Source: Paenibacillus sp. 32352
GTDB lineage: Bacteria > Bacillota > Bacilli > Paenibacillales > NBRC-103111
Reading direction: 5' to 3'
DNA: 64,000 bases
Assembly: GCF_002042965.1 (NCBI RefSeq)
Contig: NZ_MZNT01000008.1
Coordinates: 1-64,000 of the forward strand
Translations under genes and position numbers: made by a program
Notes under the pieces: generated by a model
Told to the model about the DNA's origin: nothing
The model's input: the letters and a program-made list of their open reading frames with translations, nothing else
Database searches by the model: none
Part shown: positions 1 to 8,512 of the stretch, in pieces
How positions within the stretch are numbered: position 1 is the first letter of the stretch
Layout: each line of letters starts with the position of its first letter

Positions 1-43
1 AACGTGTGGAGCTGACGAATACTAATCGGTCGAGGGCTTATCC
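1..43 (+). rRNA. 23S rRNA, 3' end (partial)
   Basis: The window opens inside the conserved 3' terminus of 23S rRNA: the segment around positions 9-43 (GAGCTGACGAATACTAATCG, then GTCGAGGGCTTATCC) is the usual closing helix of Bacillota 23S genes. Only the tail is present. A 200-base spacer without a tRNA separates it from the 5S gene. Confidence 0.93.
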
Positions 44-244
44 ATTACCCAAGAAAGTGAAGAGAAGCTTCGAAGCTTACTCCTAGTACTTTCTCGAGGC
101 CCGGAAAAAACGGGAAACTAATTCACGAACTTTACGCATGCATTTCGTATCTAGTTTTCAGGGTGCAAGCCACCTTGAAATGAAGTAGGATGTTTCTTGG
201 CAGAAACATGCTTACGAAGTAAGCTTTCTGACGAAAGCTCTTAG

Positions 245-361
245 TTTGGTGATGATGGCGGAAGGGAACCACGCGTACCCATACCGAACACGAACGTTAA
301 GCCTTCCAGCGTCGATGGTACTTGGACCGAAGGGTCCTGGGAGAGTAGAACGTCGCCAAGC
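245..361 (+). rRNA. 5S rRNA
   Basis: About 117 bases with the 5S layout. The 5' arm begins TTTGGTGATGATGGCGG, the conserved loop ACCCATACCGAACACGAACG follows, and the 3' arm ends GAGAGTAGAACGTCGCCAAG and pairs with the 5' arm. It closes the rRNA operon and is followed within 10 bases by a terminator. The exact ends are uncertain by a few bases. Confidence 0.93.
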
Positions 362-368
362 GAATCAA

Positions 369-396
369 AGCACTCACTTTCTGGGTGCTTTTTTGT
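369..396 (+). terminator. Terminator of the rRNA operon
   Basis: Hairpin AGCACTC / GGGTGCT followed by a run of six T, directly after the 5S gene. Positions 397-588 hold no gene I can support. Confidence 0.85.
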
Positions 397-588
397 TTTA
401 TTAGCACCCAGATCAAAGGTGTATCTTATGGCAGAGCATAAAAGCATCATTGATCTGCCGTTCATTTCGATAAGTTCAAGAGCAAGCCTCTTAGCCATTC
501 TCCACACACATAAGAATACAAAGCATCCATCTTGGTCAAAATGACGGAGATGGATGCTTAGTTTTTTCCTAGGGATAATCTCTGATCA

Positions 589-3528
589 TCACCATGATTG
601 ACGAAGCGTGAACAAATCACGCAGCTCATCATTCGACAGCTCGGTAATCCAATTTTCCGAGGTAGAAATGACGTTCTCGCTCAAGCTCATCTTGCTCTCG
701 AGCATCTCATCGATCTTTTCCTCCAGAGTGCCGAGGGAAATGAATTTATGCACTTGGACGTTGCGCTTTTGTCCCATCCGGTATGCACGGTCGGTTGCCT
801 GATTCTCCACGGCCGGATTCCACCAACGATCGAAATGGAATACGTGATTGGCCGCCGTCAGGTTGAGGCCGACGCCGCCGGCTTTTAAAGACAAAATAAA
901 GATGCCGGGTCCCGACCCGTCTGCAGCTTGGAATTGATCGATCATTTTATCCCGATCTGCTTTGGAGGTGCCGCCGTTCAGGTACAGAACGGGCTCGCCC
1001 CGATGCGTCCGCAGCACGTCGGCCAGCATGCGGCCCATGCCTACGTACTGGGTGAAGATCAGGCAGGAGTCGCCTTCGTCCCGGAGCTCGTCGACCATGG
1101 CAACAAGCCGTTCCAGCTTCGCGGAACGCGTAATGAACGCTTCGCGATGCTCCTCGGATAGCAGCACCTCTTCAGATAATCTAGTTTCCTTGGTTAACAG
1201 AACAGGATGGTCGCATAGCTGCTTAAGCTGAGTTAAGGCTCCTAGGATGGCTCCTTTTCGTTCGATTCCTTCCAGGTTCTTCATACGTTCCATAAGATCC
1301 TTCACGGCCTGCTCATAAAGTGCGCCTTGCTCGGGGGTGAGGTTAATATACACCTTCATCTCGAGCTTCTCCGGCAGATCCAGCTGGATGGCAGGATCAT
1401 TCTTTTTGCGGCGGAGCATGAACGGCTTCACCAGCTTTTGAAGCTGCTGGGTCCGTACTTCATCATGATGCTTCTCGATCGGATTGGCGAAGCGATGCTG
1501 GAACCCGCGTGAATTCCCCAGATAGCCTGGGTTAAGGAAGTCGTAGATCGACCACAGCTCAGACAAGCGATTTTCAATCGGTGTACCTGTTAGTGCAATA
1601 CGATGCCGCGCTTTTAGGGAGCGAACAGCGGCGGATTGTTTGTTTTGCGCATTTTTAATATTTTGCGCCTCATCCAGACACAGAGAGCTCCATTGCACTT
1701 CTTGAAGCACCTCCTGGTCCAGAAGTGCCGTTGTATAAGAAGTAAGCACAACGTCTGCATCCTGCAATGCGGCATGGAACGCCTCGCCGCTTAAGCGGCC
1801 TTTGCCGTAGTGGACCTGCACGTTTAATTCGGGTGCAAAGCGGGCTATTTCCTTCTGCCAGTTGCCAAGCACGGAGATGGGGCAGATAAGCAGCGCAGGA
1901 GCTTCCGACTCTTCTTTATGGTGCAGCAAGTAGGTAATGAACTGTATCGTTTTGCCGAGGCCCATATCATCGGCCAGGCAGGCGCCTAACCCAAGCTTTC
2001 GAAGAAAGCTCAGCCAGGTGAAGCCTTCACGCTGATAGCTTCGGAGCTCAGCTCGCAGTCCCTCTGGCACCGGAAGCTCTGTCAGCTCCGAAGGCTGCCC
2101 AAGCTGTCGAACCAGCGCTAATAGATGGGAGTTCAGCTCAATCTCCATCTGGATTCGCTCTTCTTCGTTCTCCTCATCTGCTTCGGCATTCCGCCGCCCT
2201 TCAGAAGAATGCTCCCCTTGTCCCGCCTCGCTTAATAGGTGTAACTGGAGGACATCCTGCAGGGACAAGCCTTCTTCCGGATCCATGCTTTCCATAATTC
2301 TACGGATCTGCTCCAGGAGAGCAGGATCGAGGTAGACCCATTCGCCGCGGAAGCGGATCAGCCGTTCCTTGCGGCTTAGCAGCTCGGCAAACTCCGCCTC
2401 GTTGAGATCAGCGTTGCCGATGGCGATGCGCCAATCGAAGTCGACGAGGGCGTTCAGCCCGAACAGCGACTGGCCTCTCCCGCCGGCCTCGGCGGAGACC
2501 TGCGCGCGCAGCCGAGGCTTACGCTTGGAGGCTGCTTCCCACCATCCGGGAAGCATGACATTCCAGCCGTCGCTCAGCAGCTCGCGGCTGTCCGTGGTTA
2601 GAAACCGCCAAGCGGCTTCGTCACTCAGCGGCTCTGCGAAGAGCTCGCTGCCGGTAGTTGCGCTTGGAAGCGCCGCGGCCAGCCTGGCCGCCCACCCGGG
2701 AGAGCGCTCCCGGATATAGGGGCTCCATTCGCTGGCCCAGGTCCCGAAGGCTTGTCCGTCCAAGGTCAAGCGGATAGGGACAAGCACGGTGTTGTCGCTT
2801 TTGTCCTGCAGCACGAGCCTGAGCTGCCAATCGTACTGCTCTTCGTCCGGCTCCAGCAGCTGAAGCGCAGGACGAAAGGGGGCCATATCCGGCTTCCAGC
2901 CCAAGGAGGCAAGCCACTCCTCCTCTGTAAATGCGGCAGCGGAAACTGCCGCTGCCGAATCACGCCCCTTGAACAAGGCGGGATAATCCCGGCGCAAGTC
3001 GGCCATGGCGGCTTCGCTGCCATAATGCTGCGCAGACACGGCTGCAGAAAAAGCAGAACGAAGACCCGATAGCTCCTCTCCCGAGGTATCAAGGCTTTTT
3101 AACGAATCCCAATTGAGCTCCTTCAGCTCCTCCGATCCGGAATCCCATGTCCACTGCAGCTTTCCGCTGCGGAACGAGCTGTAGCTAGGCACAAATCGTC
3201 CTTCTATCGCTTCTCTTAATAGAATGGGGGCTGCCTTTAGCAAGCTATTGACGGCATCATTGCCACCCTCCCACCGAAGGATGCCGATAAATTTCGGCTC
3301 GGTGAAAAACTCCAGCACCATTTCCGCAGGAAGAACCGTCACTGTAAGCTCGCCAGCTTGCTGCAGCTCCAGAGTCGTTCCGTAATAGGACGGTTCATGC
3401 CAAGCAAACAACAGCTTGCGGAATCGATTGCCGGGAACGTCATGTCCATTTTGCTGACCCCATAGCAGCGCATCTCCGCTATCCGTTAATAGTACATGCA
3501 ACGTCATGTCATACAGTTGTGTGATCAT
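589..3528 (-). CDS. SNF2-family DEAD/DEAH-box helicase
   Basis: 979-residue SWI2/SNF2 ATPase, expected to be a cytoplasmic ATP-driven DNA translocase. The first ~450 residues are the poorly conserved N-terminal part of bacterial SNF2 proteins. The motor follows: Walker A DDMGLGKT near residue 520, the DEAQ Walker B box near residue 618, LTGTPIENR as motif III, and a C-terminal RecA fold with VGLNLTAANHVFHFDRWWNP and the closing arginine motif QATDRAYRMGQ. The start ATG overlaps the stop of the upstream SWIM gene by four bases, so the two are translationally coupled. The pairing of SNF2 with a SWIM zinc-finger protein is common in Bacillota. The substrate is unknown; a role in transcription or repair is only inferred. 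Confidence 0.95.
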   Translation of the reverse strand: MITQLYDMTLHVLLTDSGDALLWGQQNGHDVPGNRFRKLLFAWHEPSYYGTTLELQQAGELTVTVLPAEMVLEFFTEPKFIGILRWEGGNDAVNSLLKAAPILLREAIEGRFVPSYSSFRSGKLQWTWDSGSEELKELNWDSLKSLDTSGEELSGLRSAFSAAVSAQHYGSEAAMADLRRDYPALFKGRDSAAAVSAAAFTEEEWLASLGWKPDMAPFRPALQLLEPDEEQYDWQLRLVLQDKSDNTVLVPIRLTLDGQAFGTWASEWSPYIRERSPGWAARLAAALPSATTGSELFAEPLSDEAAWRFLTTDSRELLSDGWNVMLPGWWEAASKRKPRLRAQVSAEAGGRGQSLFGLNALVDFDWRIAIGNADLNEAEFAELLSRKERLIRFRGEWVYLDPALLEQIRRIMESMDPEEGLSLQDVLQLHLLSEAGQGEHSSEGRRNAEADEENEEERIQMEIELNSHLLALVRQLGQPSELTELPVPEGLRAELRSYQREGFTWLSFLRKLGLGACLADDMGLGKTIQFITYLLHHKEESEAPALLICPISVLGNWQKEIARFAPELNVQVHYGKGRLSGEAFHAALQDADVVLTSYTTALLDQEVLQEVQWSSLCLDEAQNIKNAQNKQSAAVRSLKARHRIALTGTPIENRLSELWSIYDFLNPGYLGNSRGFQHRFANPIEKHHDEVRTQQLQKLVKPFMLRRKKNDPAIQLDLPEKLEMKVYINLTPEQGALYEQAVKDLMERMKNLEGIERKGAILGALTQLKQLCDHPVLLTKETRLSEEVLLSEEHREAFITRSAKLERLVAMVDELRDEGDSCLIFTQYVGMGRMLADVLRTHRGEPVLYLNGGTSKADRDKMIDQFQAADGSGPGIFILSLKAGGVGLNLTAANHVFHFDRWWNPAVENQATDRAYRMGQKRNVQVHKFISLGTLEEKIDEMLESKMSLSENVISTSENWITELSNDELRDLFTLRQSW

Positions 3529-5090
3529 TCCAGCAGCTTTCCTTTCTTCATTTCCTCCTGCAGCGCCCGCAGCCGGCTGTGCCGTTCAAGAAAACCGCCA
3601 AAAAAACGGTCCCAGCGATCGACCTGCTTCATTTTTTTGTACACCTTCTCCAGCCGTTTCAGCAATTTGACCGCTAATTTGTAATCGTGGCGATTTTTTT
3701 GGGCAACATACTGCTCGATCGCTTGATGGTAATAAGGCAGAAGGAGCTCCGGCTCTTCTTTCTCGATAGGCTGCAATACGCTGACTCGATGATAATGAGG
3801 GTCATGCCCTTGAACCAGCTGAAGCTCCAGCCAAGGCTTCCATTTCCGCTGTTCGTATAACAAATCCTCCATAATGGATATCGAGTGAGGCAGCATTTCT
3901 TCCAGTACAGGCCACAGGTGCTTTTCGGCTTCCGGAACATGGGAAATGGCTGTCTTCCAGATGGAGATATAGAGATCTTGTTCCTTGCTTTGCGAGCCGT
4001 AAAAGTACGGAGCAGTTCGGATTAGCCATTCTACCAGGGCGTCCAGCTCACGGACTTTCAAAAGATGGTAGAGGAAGGGGAAAAACAGACTCGACGGCGC
4101 CTTTTTTATGGTTTGGATTTCTTCGATAGTCTTCCATGCTTCTTTCGTTTGAGATTGCTGAAGCAGCAGGTAGGCTTTGACCGCCAGCAGGTACGTGGCA
4201 CTGGAATGAGCAGGCTGTTCCTCCAGGCTGTTTAATTCTTCAGATGCCCATATACCAGCTTCAGGCGAACGAGCGGCCCCACATTCCCATAATCTTGTAT
4301 AGATTCTGAATTCCGGCTCATGTTGATGACTATCCTCAAGCATCTGCTGTCTTAAGTAAGCCAGCGTTTCTTTAAGCCGATCCGGATTGAGGGTGAAGTC
4401 GACCAAAGCGGACTGCTCCTGCAGCCAGGCCAGTATTTTGTCTGAAAGGCGGTATAACGCAAAAGAAGTATAATAATTTACATTATTTTTGGCGGTCTGT
4501 TCTTTCATTTTTCGCAAAATAAACAGCTCTCGATGCAGTTCAAAATACATTCGATCCGTATCCGAAAAGGGGACAGTGTCCAAACGAATCGTTTGCAGCT
4601 GGTTACTCAGCATGTCCGAATACATCCCCAAATCATAGGACGGCGTCACATGGGACGTCAGCTGATTCATCATTTCATGCCAGCCACTAATCTTCATACC
4701 CGGCAAATAGGCAAGCAGCGTCTCGGGAGTAGGAGTGGCTTTGATTCGTTTGATGTGGTGCTTGGCATTCACAATTTGCGAGGCAGGGTAACCTAGCCGA
4801 TCCGCGAGCTCCATCATGACGGCCGCCTGGTGCTTGCACGTATCTTGAACCGGACATGTACAGGAGTTGGACGAAAAATGATTTAAATGCAAAGTCACCT
4901 TGTACTCCTCGGAGCCCGAGCCGGATACCCAAGCTTGAATCACCCGATCCTCGGAAGCGATCATTCTAACAATGCGCTGTTGTTTAAAATAGGTAAATCC
5001 TCGACTAAGCGTGACTTCGTTGAAGCTCTTGGCTACTTGTTCCAGCAGCAGCAGCCACTGCTCATCGTTTAATGCAGTAAACAAGCTCAT
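3525..5090 (-). CDS. SWIM zinc-finger protein, partner of the SNF2 helicase
   Basis: 521-residue soluble protein. Residues ~75-90 carry the SWIM signature CxC...CxH (CTCPVQDTCKHQ), a predicted zinc-binding fold for nucleic acid or protein contacts. The remainder is helix-rich and has no motif I recognise. RBS AAGGAG lies 7 bases before the ATG. The gene is first in a two-gene operon and its stop overlaps the helicase start (ATGA). It most likely acts with the helicase as one DNA-remodelling unit, inferred from linkage only. Confidence 0.88.
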   Translation of the reverse strand: MSLFTALNDEQWLLLLEQVAKSFNEVTLSRGFTYFKQQRIVRMIASEDRVIQAWVSGSGSEEYKVTLHLNHFSSNSCTCPVQDTCKHQAAVMMELADRLGYPASQIVNAKHHIKRIKATPTPETLLAYLPGMKISGWHEMMNQLTSHVTPSYDLGMYSDMLSNQLQTIRLDTVPFSDTDRMYFELHRELFILRKMKEQTAKNNVNYYTSFALYRLSDKILAWLQEQSALVDFTLNPDRLKETLAYLRQQMLEDSHQHEPEFRIYTRLWECGAARSPEAGIWASEELNSLEEQPAHSSATYLLAVKAYLLLQQSQTKEAWKTIEEIQTIKKAPSSLFFPFLYHLLKVRELDALVEWLIRTAPYFYGSQSKEQDLYISIWKTAISHVPEAEKHLWPVLEEMLPHSISIMEDLLYEQRKWKPWLELQLVQGHDPHYHRVSVLQPIEKEEPELLLPYYHQAIEQYVAQKNRHDYKLAVKLLKRLEKVYKKMKQVDRWDRFFGGFLERHSRLRALQEEMKKGKLLE

Positions 5091-5210
5091 AGCAAAGCTC
5101 CTTGCTTCTCATAAAAGAATAGTATCTACCTATTATAAAACGACGGAGGAACAAATACGATATGTTCATTCTCCTGCCGGCAAAAGATCCACTTCCTTAC
5201 CCCAAAAAAT

Positions 5211-5234
5211 AGCCCTCACGATGTTCGTGCGGGC
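5211..5234 (-). terminator. Minus-strand terminator upstream of the SWIM gene
   Basis: Read on the minus strand: GCCCGCACGA, loop ACA, TCGTGAGGGC, then TATTTTTTGG. It is a good intrinsic terminator in a place where no protein gene ends, so it suggests a short minus-strand transcript from 5235-5440, or attenuation of the SWIM-SNF2 operon. Confidence 0.6.
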
Positions 5235-5285
5235 GCGGGTTGTTAAGATAACTATGTTTAAAGTGAGATATGCTATGAAGGAGGT

Positions 5286-5391
5286 GGGGTATTCCTCGGA
5301 GGAGTTTACGTCCACCTTTGAAAACCGTGAAAATACCACTAAGTCTAATCAAAATTCACGGATTTCAACAGTGGCTGGAGGGGAATACCCC
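5286..5391 (-). ncRNA. Structured RNA candidate (long hairpin, possible pseudoknot)
   Basis: Two segments TGGGGTATTCC and GGAATACCCCA are perfectly complementary and close a ~106-base element. Inside is a 14-bp stem with one mismatch (TTGAAATCCGTGAA / TTCACGGTTTTCAA). A CCACT segment just before that stem can pair with AGTGG in its 22-base loop, which would make a pseudoknot. The minus strand is preferred because a terminator lies downstream on that strand. A weak TTGCGA / TATGCA promoter is possible near 5400-5430. Exposed C-rich stretches such as CTCCTCC resemble the SD-binding regions of Bacillota small RNAs. I do not recognise a known family (not T-box, GEMM, purine or ZTP by eye). A repeat element is an alternative. 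Confidence 0.4.
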
Positions 5392-5439
5392 ATCGGCATA
5401 GTTGCATATTGAACACGTTTTAGGTATCGCAACAAACAA

Positions 5440-5464
5440 GCCCCCACGAAAACTCGTGAGGGCA
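5440..5464 (-). terminator. Terminator of hxlAB
   Basis: Minus strand: GCCCTCACGAG, TTTT loop, CGTGGGGGC, then TTGTTTG, ending a few bases after the hxlB stop. Confidence 0.75.
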
Positions 5465-5470
5465 TCACAT

Positions 5471-6034
5471 CTACTCCAGATTAGCATGACGGCCAAACAT
5501 CGTACTGGAGCTTAAGCCTTGCTTTTCCATGATTTTAAGGATAACGGCGTCGCAGAAAACTAACAGCGTTTGTTCGAACAAGGCCCCCATCGGTTGGATA
5601 GTTTGAGCAGTATAGCTGGATTGATCCTTCGGTGCTCCGGGCAGCTTCACAGTCAGCTCAGCCAGTTTTCCCATAGTAGACTCAGGAAAAATGGTGACAA
5701 CAGCGACGGACCCGCCCAAGCTTTTCGCTTTCTCGGCCATAGGCACTAAGCTTCGAGTTTCCCCGGAGCCAGATCCTATGATTAGCGTATCTGCCGCCTC
5801 CATGTTGGGAGTAACCGTCTCTCCTACGACATACGCTTCGGTCCCCATTTGCATCAACCGCATAGCGAAGGCTCGCATCATGAGTCCGGACCGGCCCGCA
5901 CCCGCGACGAATACTTTCTTCGATCGAAGAATACGGTCGGCTAGTTGCTCGACTTGCTCTTCGGAGATTAAGTCCACCGAACGGCTCAATTCTTTGCTTA
6001 TGGTATTTAAAGGTGCCGTCTGTATCATAGACAT
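5471..6034 (-). CDS. hxlB: 6-phospho-3-hexuloisomerase
   Basis: 187 residues, the usual size for PHI. It isomerises 3-hexulose 6-phosphate to fructose 6-phosphate, the second step of ribulose monophosphate formaldehyde fixation, in the cytoplasm. A single SIS sugar-isomerase fold is visible: GAGRSGLMMRAFAMRLMQMG near residue 45, then IGSGSGETRSLV near residue 85, the phosphosugar-binding serine loop. The start codon overlaps the hxlA stop by one base (TAATG), so the two are coupled. A divergent HxlR-family regulator lies next to the pair. Confidence 0.94.
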   Translation of the reverse strand: MSMIQTAPLNTISKELSRSVDLISEEQVEQLADRILRSKKVFVAGAGRSGLMMRAFAMRLMQMGTEAYVVGETVTPNMEAADTLIIGSGSGETRSLVPMAEKAKSLGGSVAVVTIFPESTMGKLAELTVKLPGAPKDQSSYTAQTIQPMGALFEQTLLVFCDAVILKIMEKQGLSSSTMFGRHANLE

Positions 6035-6669
6035 TACCCTTGCTTGATCAGCTTTTGCATTTCAGCTGCAACGGCTTGTTTATTGTCTTCCCCGGTAATT
6101 CCGCCACCTACGATGATTAGATCCGGCTGAGCTTGAATAACCTCTGGCAATGTGCTTAATTTAATGCCGCCGGCGACAGCTGTTTTGGCATTTTTAACTA
6201 CAGCTTTAATGGTACGCAGGTCCTCGAAGGAGTTTTTGCCTACGGCCTGCAGATCATAGCCTGTATGAACGCAGATGTAGTCTACGCCGAACGCGTCGAC
6301 CTCTTGGGCACGCTGTGCCAAATCCTTCACACTGATCATATCGATCAGAATTTTTTTGCCTTGTTTTTTGGCCTCTTCTACGGCGCCTTTAATCGTCATA
6401 TCTTCAGCAGCTCCAAGGATGGTAACAATATCCGCGCCTGCTTCGGAAGCTTTCATGACCTCATATCCGGCAGCGTCCATGACTTTCAAATCCGCTAATA
6501 CTTTAAGATGAGGAAAAGCGGCTTTGACTTCTTTTACCGCTCGAAGTCCTTCGTTAATAACAACCGGCGTGCCGATTTCTACGATATCGATGTACGGCTC
6601 CACTTCCTTCACCAGTTCAATTGCTTGCGGGATGTCAACCAAGTCTAACGCTAATTGCAGTTCCATCAT
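6034..6669 (-). CDS. hxlA: 3-hexulose-6-phosphate synthase
   Basis: 211-residue TIM-barrel enzyme of the orotidine-5'-phosphate decarboxylase superfamily. It condenses formaldehyde with ribulose 5-phosphate. Family marks: LQLALDLVD at the N-terminus, DLKVMDAAGYE near residue 60 (the D-x-K-x-x-D site of this superfamily) and a phosphate-binding IIVGGGITGEDN near residue 185. RBS AGGAGG is 5 bases before the ATG. First gene of hxlAB; in B. subtilis the same pair detoxifies formaldehyde and is activated by HxlR. Confidence 0.95.
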   Translation of the reverse strand: MMELQLALDLVDIPQAIELVKEVEPYIDIVEIGTPVVINEGLRAVKEVKAAFPHLKVLADLKVMDAAGYEVMKASEAGADIVTILGAAEDMTIKGAVEEAKKQGKKILIDMISVKDLAQRAQEVDAFGVDYICVHTGYDLQAVGKNSFEDLRTIKAVVKNAKTAVAGGIKLSTLPEVIQAQPDLIIVGGGITGEDNKQAVAAEMQKLIKQG

Positions 6670-6927
6670 AGTATCCTCCTAATATGTTTTTTATTAATAG
6701 CTTTTCTGTTATAATTTGAATTCCTTTAAAGAACTCACCTTATAGTTTGAGTGAGGTGTTTATCATATTTGTGAAGCTTGGTTTTGGACAGCAATATGGC
6801 AAGCACCCCTCTCTATGAATCGGGTTGGTTAATACAAAATACATCTTAACCCCTGTGGAGAGAATAAAGAAGAATGCACTTATTTGTGCGGTGGTACCCA
6901 AAAAGTAACTAAGCGTGGGAGGGAATC
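6670..6927. promoter_or_regulatory. Divergent hxlAB / hxlR control region
   Basis: 258 bases between divergent genes. An imperfect inverted repeat CTCAC-N12-GTGAG lies near 6737-6758, and the flanks are AT-rich. By position it is the candidate HxlR operator; the -10/-35 elements cannot be assigned with confidence. Confidence 0.4.
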
Positions 6928-7305
6928 ATGTCGGACCTCAGGCAGGAAATACTGGATAAGATTAAGAACGGAGATTTTAACTGCGAGAAAGAATTGACCT
7001 TAGCTATGATCAGCGGAAAATGGAAGATTGTCATTCTGTGGCATTTGGGTACGGAGGGGACCCGCCGGTTCAGTGAGCTTCAGCGGCTGTTTCCCAAAAT
7101 CACGCACAAAATGCTTACGAGTCAGCTGAAGGAATTGATAGACGACGGGATTGTGCATAGGGAGGTTATTCCCGAGGTGCCCCCGAAGGTCGAATATTCC
7201 ATAACGGAGCTTGGAAAGACGCTGCTACCGATCATTGAATTGATGTATGAATGGGGCAAGAAGAGAATCGCGGATATTAAAGAAAGCGAAGGAATTGCGC
7301 CATAA
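6928..7305 (+). CDS. hxlR: HxlR-family winged-helix regulator
   Basis: 125 residues with the full HxlR/MarR-like winged helix: a CEKELTLAMISGKWKIVILWHL start (Cys near residue 19), recognition helix in FSELQRLFPKITHKMLTSQLKEL, and wing VPEVPPKVEYSITELGKTL. RBS GGGAGGGA precedes the ATG. Divergent from hxlAB, so it is the probable formaldehyde-responsive activator of that operon. B. subtilis HxlR acts this way, and the conserved cysteine near residue 19 fits. The gene symbol rests on family and context. Confidence 0.85.
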   Translation: MSDLRQEILDKIKNGDFNCEKELTLAMISGKWKIVILWHLGTEGTRRFSELQRLFPKITHKMLTSQLKELIDDGIVHREVIPEVPPKVEYSITELGKTLLPIIELMYEWGKKRIADIKESEGIAP

Positions 7306-7372
7306 ACAACGAAATAGCATCTAATCTTCACCTGATAAAGGAAACAGAGCGGACCCTTATCGGGATTCAACC

Positions 7373-7424
7373 AAGGTTATCTTTTAAGAGCGATTTAGGC
7401 TGTTGAAGGATAACCTTTTTTTTT
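7373..7424 (+). terminator. Terminator after hxlR
   Basis: AAGGTTATC pairs with GATAACCTT across a 27-base loop, followed by a run of about nine T. Confidence 0.7.
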
Positions 7425-7546
7425 AGGCCGGATGGGCCTCCCCTATTTACCAAATATGGTACGATAGATTTAAGAATAAGCTGCTAAGAAAATGAAGGAT
7501 CAAGCAACGAATTCCCCATACCCCAAAGAGCTCTAGGAGGCCTCTT

Positions 7547-7912
7547 ATGCACAAACGTTACCGCCAATCCATGATCATGCTGATGCTGCTGTCCTTATTT
7601 CAAATCTACTGGTCCGCTTATACACTGCTTTTTGATAGAGGGTCTGCTATCCAGGTCATTTCCGGCATCGGACTGTTGCTGCAAAGCTTAACGGTGTTCA
7701 CCGTAACGGTATTGGAATGGAGCTATTCGGGAAGCCGTTGGTTTCACAGGGCTTACAAGGCGGCGACTTACATAGCGGTCGTTGGATTCGGATTATGCGC
7801 CAGCATCTTTATACAGCAAGGGATTTTCTCTATCGATAGTATGAAGGTGCTCATATCGGTTGTAACGACGCTCATCCTGATCCAAAAATACAATCTCGTT
7901 TACAGGGAATGA
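7547..7912 (+). CDS. Small integral membrane protein of unknown function
   Basis: 121 residues, almost entirely hydrophobic. Three or four membrane helices are visible: near residues 7-24, 33-55, 70-90 and 98-112. RBS AGGAGG is 7 bases before the ATG. The N-terminus is basic (MHKRYRQS). I do not recognise a family. It lies between hxlR and a chemotaxis-type receiver and has no obvious operon partner. Confidence 0.7.
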   Translation: MHKRYRQSMIMLMLLSLFQIYWSAYTLLFDRGSAIQVISGIGLLLQSLTVFTVTVLEWSYSGSRWFHRAYKAATYIAVVGFGLCASIFIQQGIFSIDSMKVLISVVTTLILIQKYNLVYRE

Positions 7913-8123
7913 GTTTTGAACGCTGTTTTTCATTAAGGCCCACTTACAAAAGATTAACAATTCTTAATCAAACGCCAATTGGAAATGTTGTACAATAGGT
8001 AAAACTAACGAGCTGACATGATCAAGGGGCGCATCAGGGAATGTACGTGACGTATCGTATCGCTCCTCATCCTCGTGACCGGTTCGTTGGGTTAGTTCAA
8101 CTATGTGGGAGCGCAGATGGATT

Positions 8124-8486
8124 ATGACGAAAATTATGGTTGTCGACGATGCGGCCTTTATGAGGCAGATGTTAAAGGATATGCTGAGCGCCGGTGGGTT
8201 CGAGATTGCGGCGGAAGCGGCTAACGGTGAAGAAGCGGTGCAGCTGTACAAAAAGGTAAAGCCGGATCTCGTGACGATGGACATTACGATGCCTGAGATG
8301 GATGGGATTGAGGCTCTGACGGAAATTAGAAAGCACGATCCTCTGGCCAAGGTCATTATGTGCTCCGCGATGGGGCAGCAAGGCATGGTAGTGAATGCGA
8401 TTAGGGCTGGCGCCAAAGACTTCATTGTGAAGCCGTTCCAGAAGGAGCGGGTGCTGGAGGCCATCAGTAAGGTATTGATGAACTAA
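8124..8486 (+). CDS. CheY-like single-domain response regulator
   Basis: 120-residue stand-alone receiver. Phosphorylation-site residues are present: DD of VVDDAAFMRQ at residues 8-9, the phospho-acceptor Asp in TMDITMPEMDG, and Lys in VKPFQ near residue 106. The ATG at 8124 is preferred to an upstream ATG (8103) because the CheY consensus N-terminus starts there and GGGAG precedes it. The gene ends 26 bases before an HD-GYP gene, so the two are probably an operon. It is strongly similar to the receiver at 45121-45480, one of several duplicated c-di-GMP/chemotaxis genes here. No output domain: it acts by protein contact. Confidence 0.92.
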   Translation: MTKIMVVDDAAFMRQMLKDMLSAGGFEIAAEAANGEEAVQLYKKVKPDLVTMDITMPEMDGIEALTEIRKHDPLAKVIMCSAMGQQGMVVNAIRAGAKDFIVKPFQKERVLEAISKVLMN

Positions 8487-8512
8487 TCTGCACTGGGAAT
8501 AGGGGAGAGGAC

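Noticed and set aside
241..507. Minus-strand reading frame over the 5S gene
   Set aside because: It runs antisense through the 5S rRNA and its terminator, has no ribosome binding site and resembles nothing.
5011..5412. Plus-strand frame across the SWIM gene start
   Set aside because: It runs antisense over the SWIM N-terminus and through the structured RNA; no ribosome binding site or similarity.
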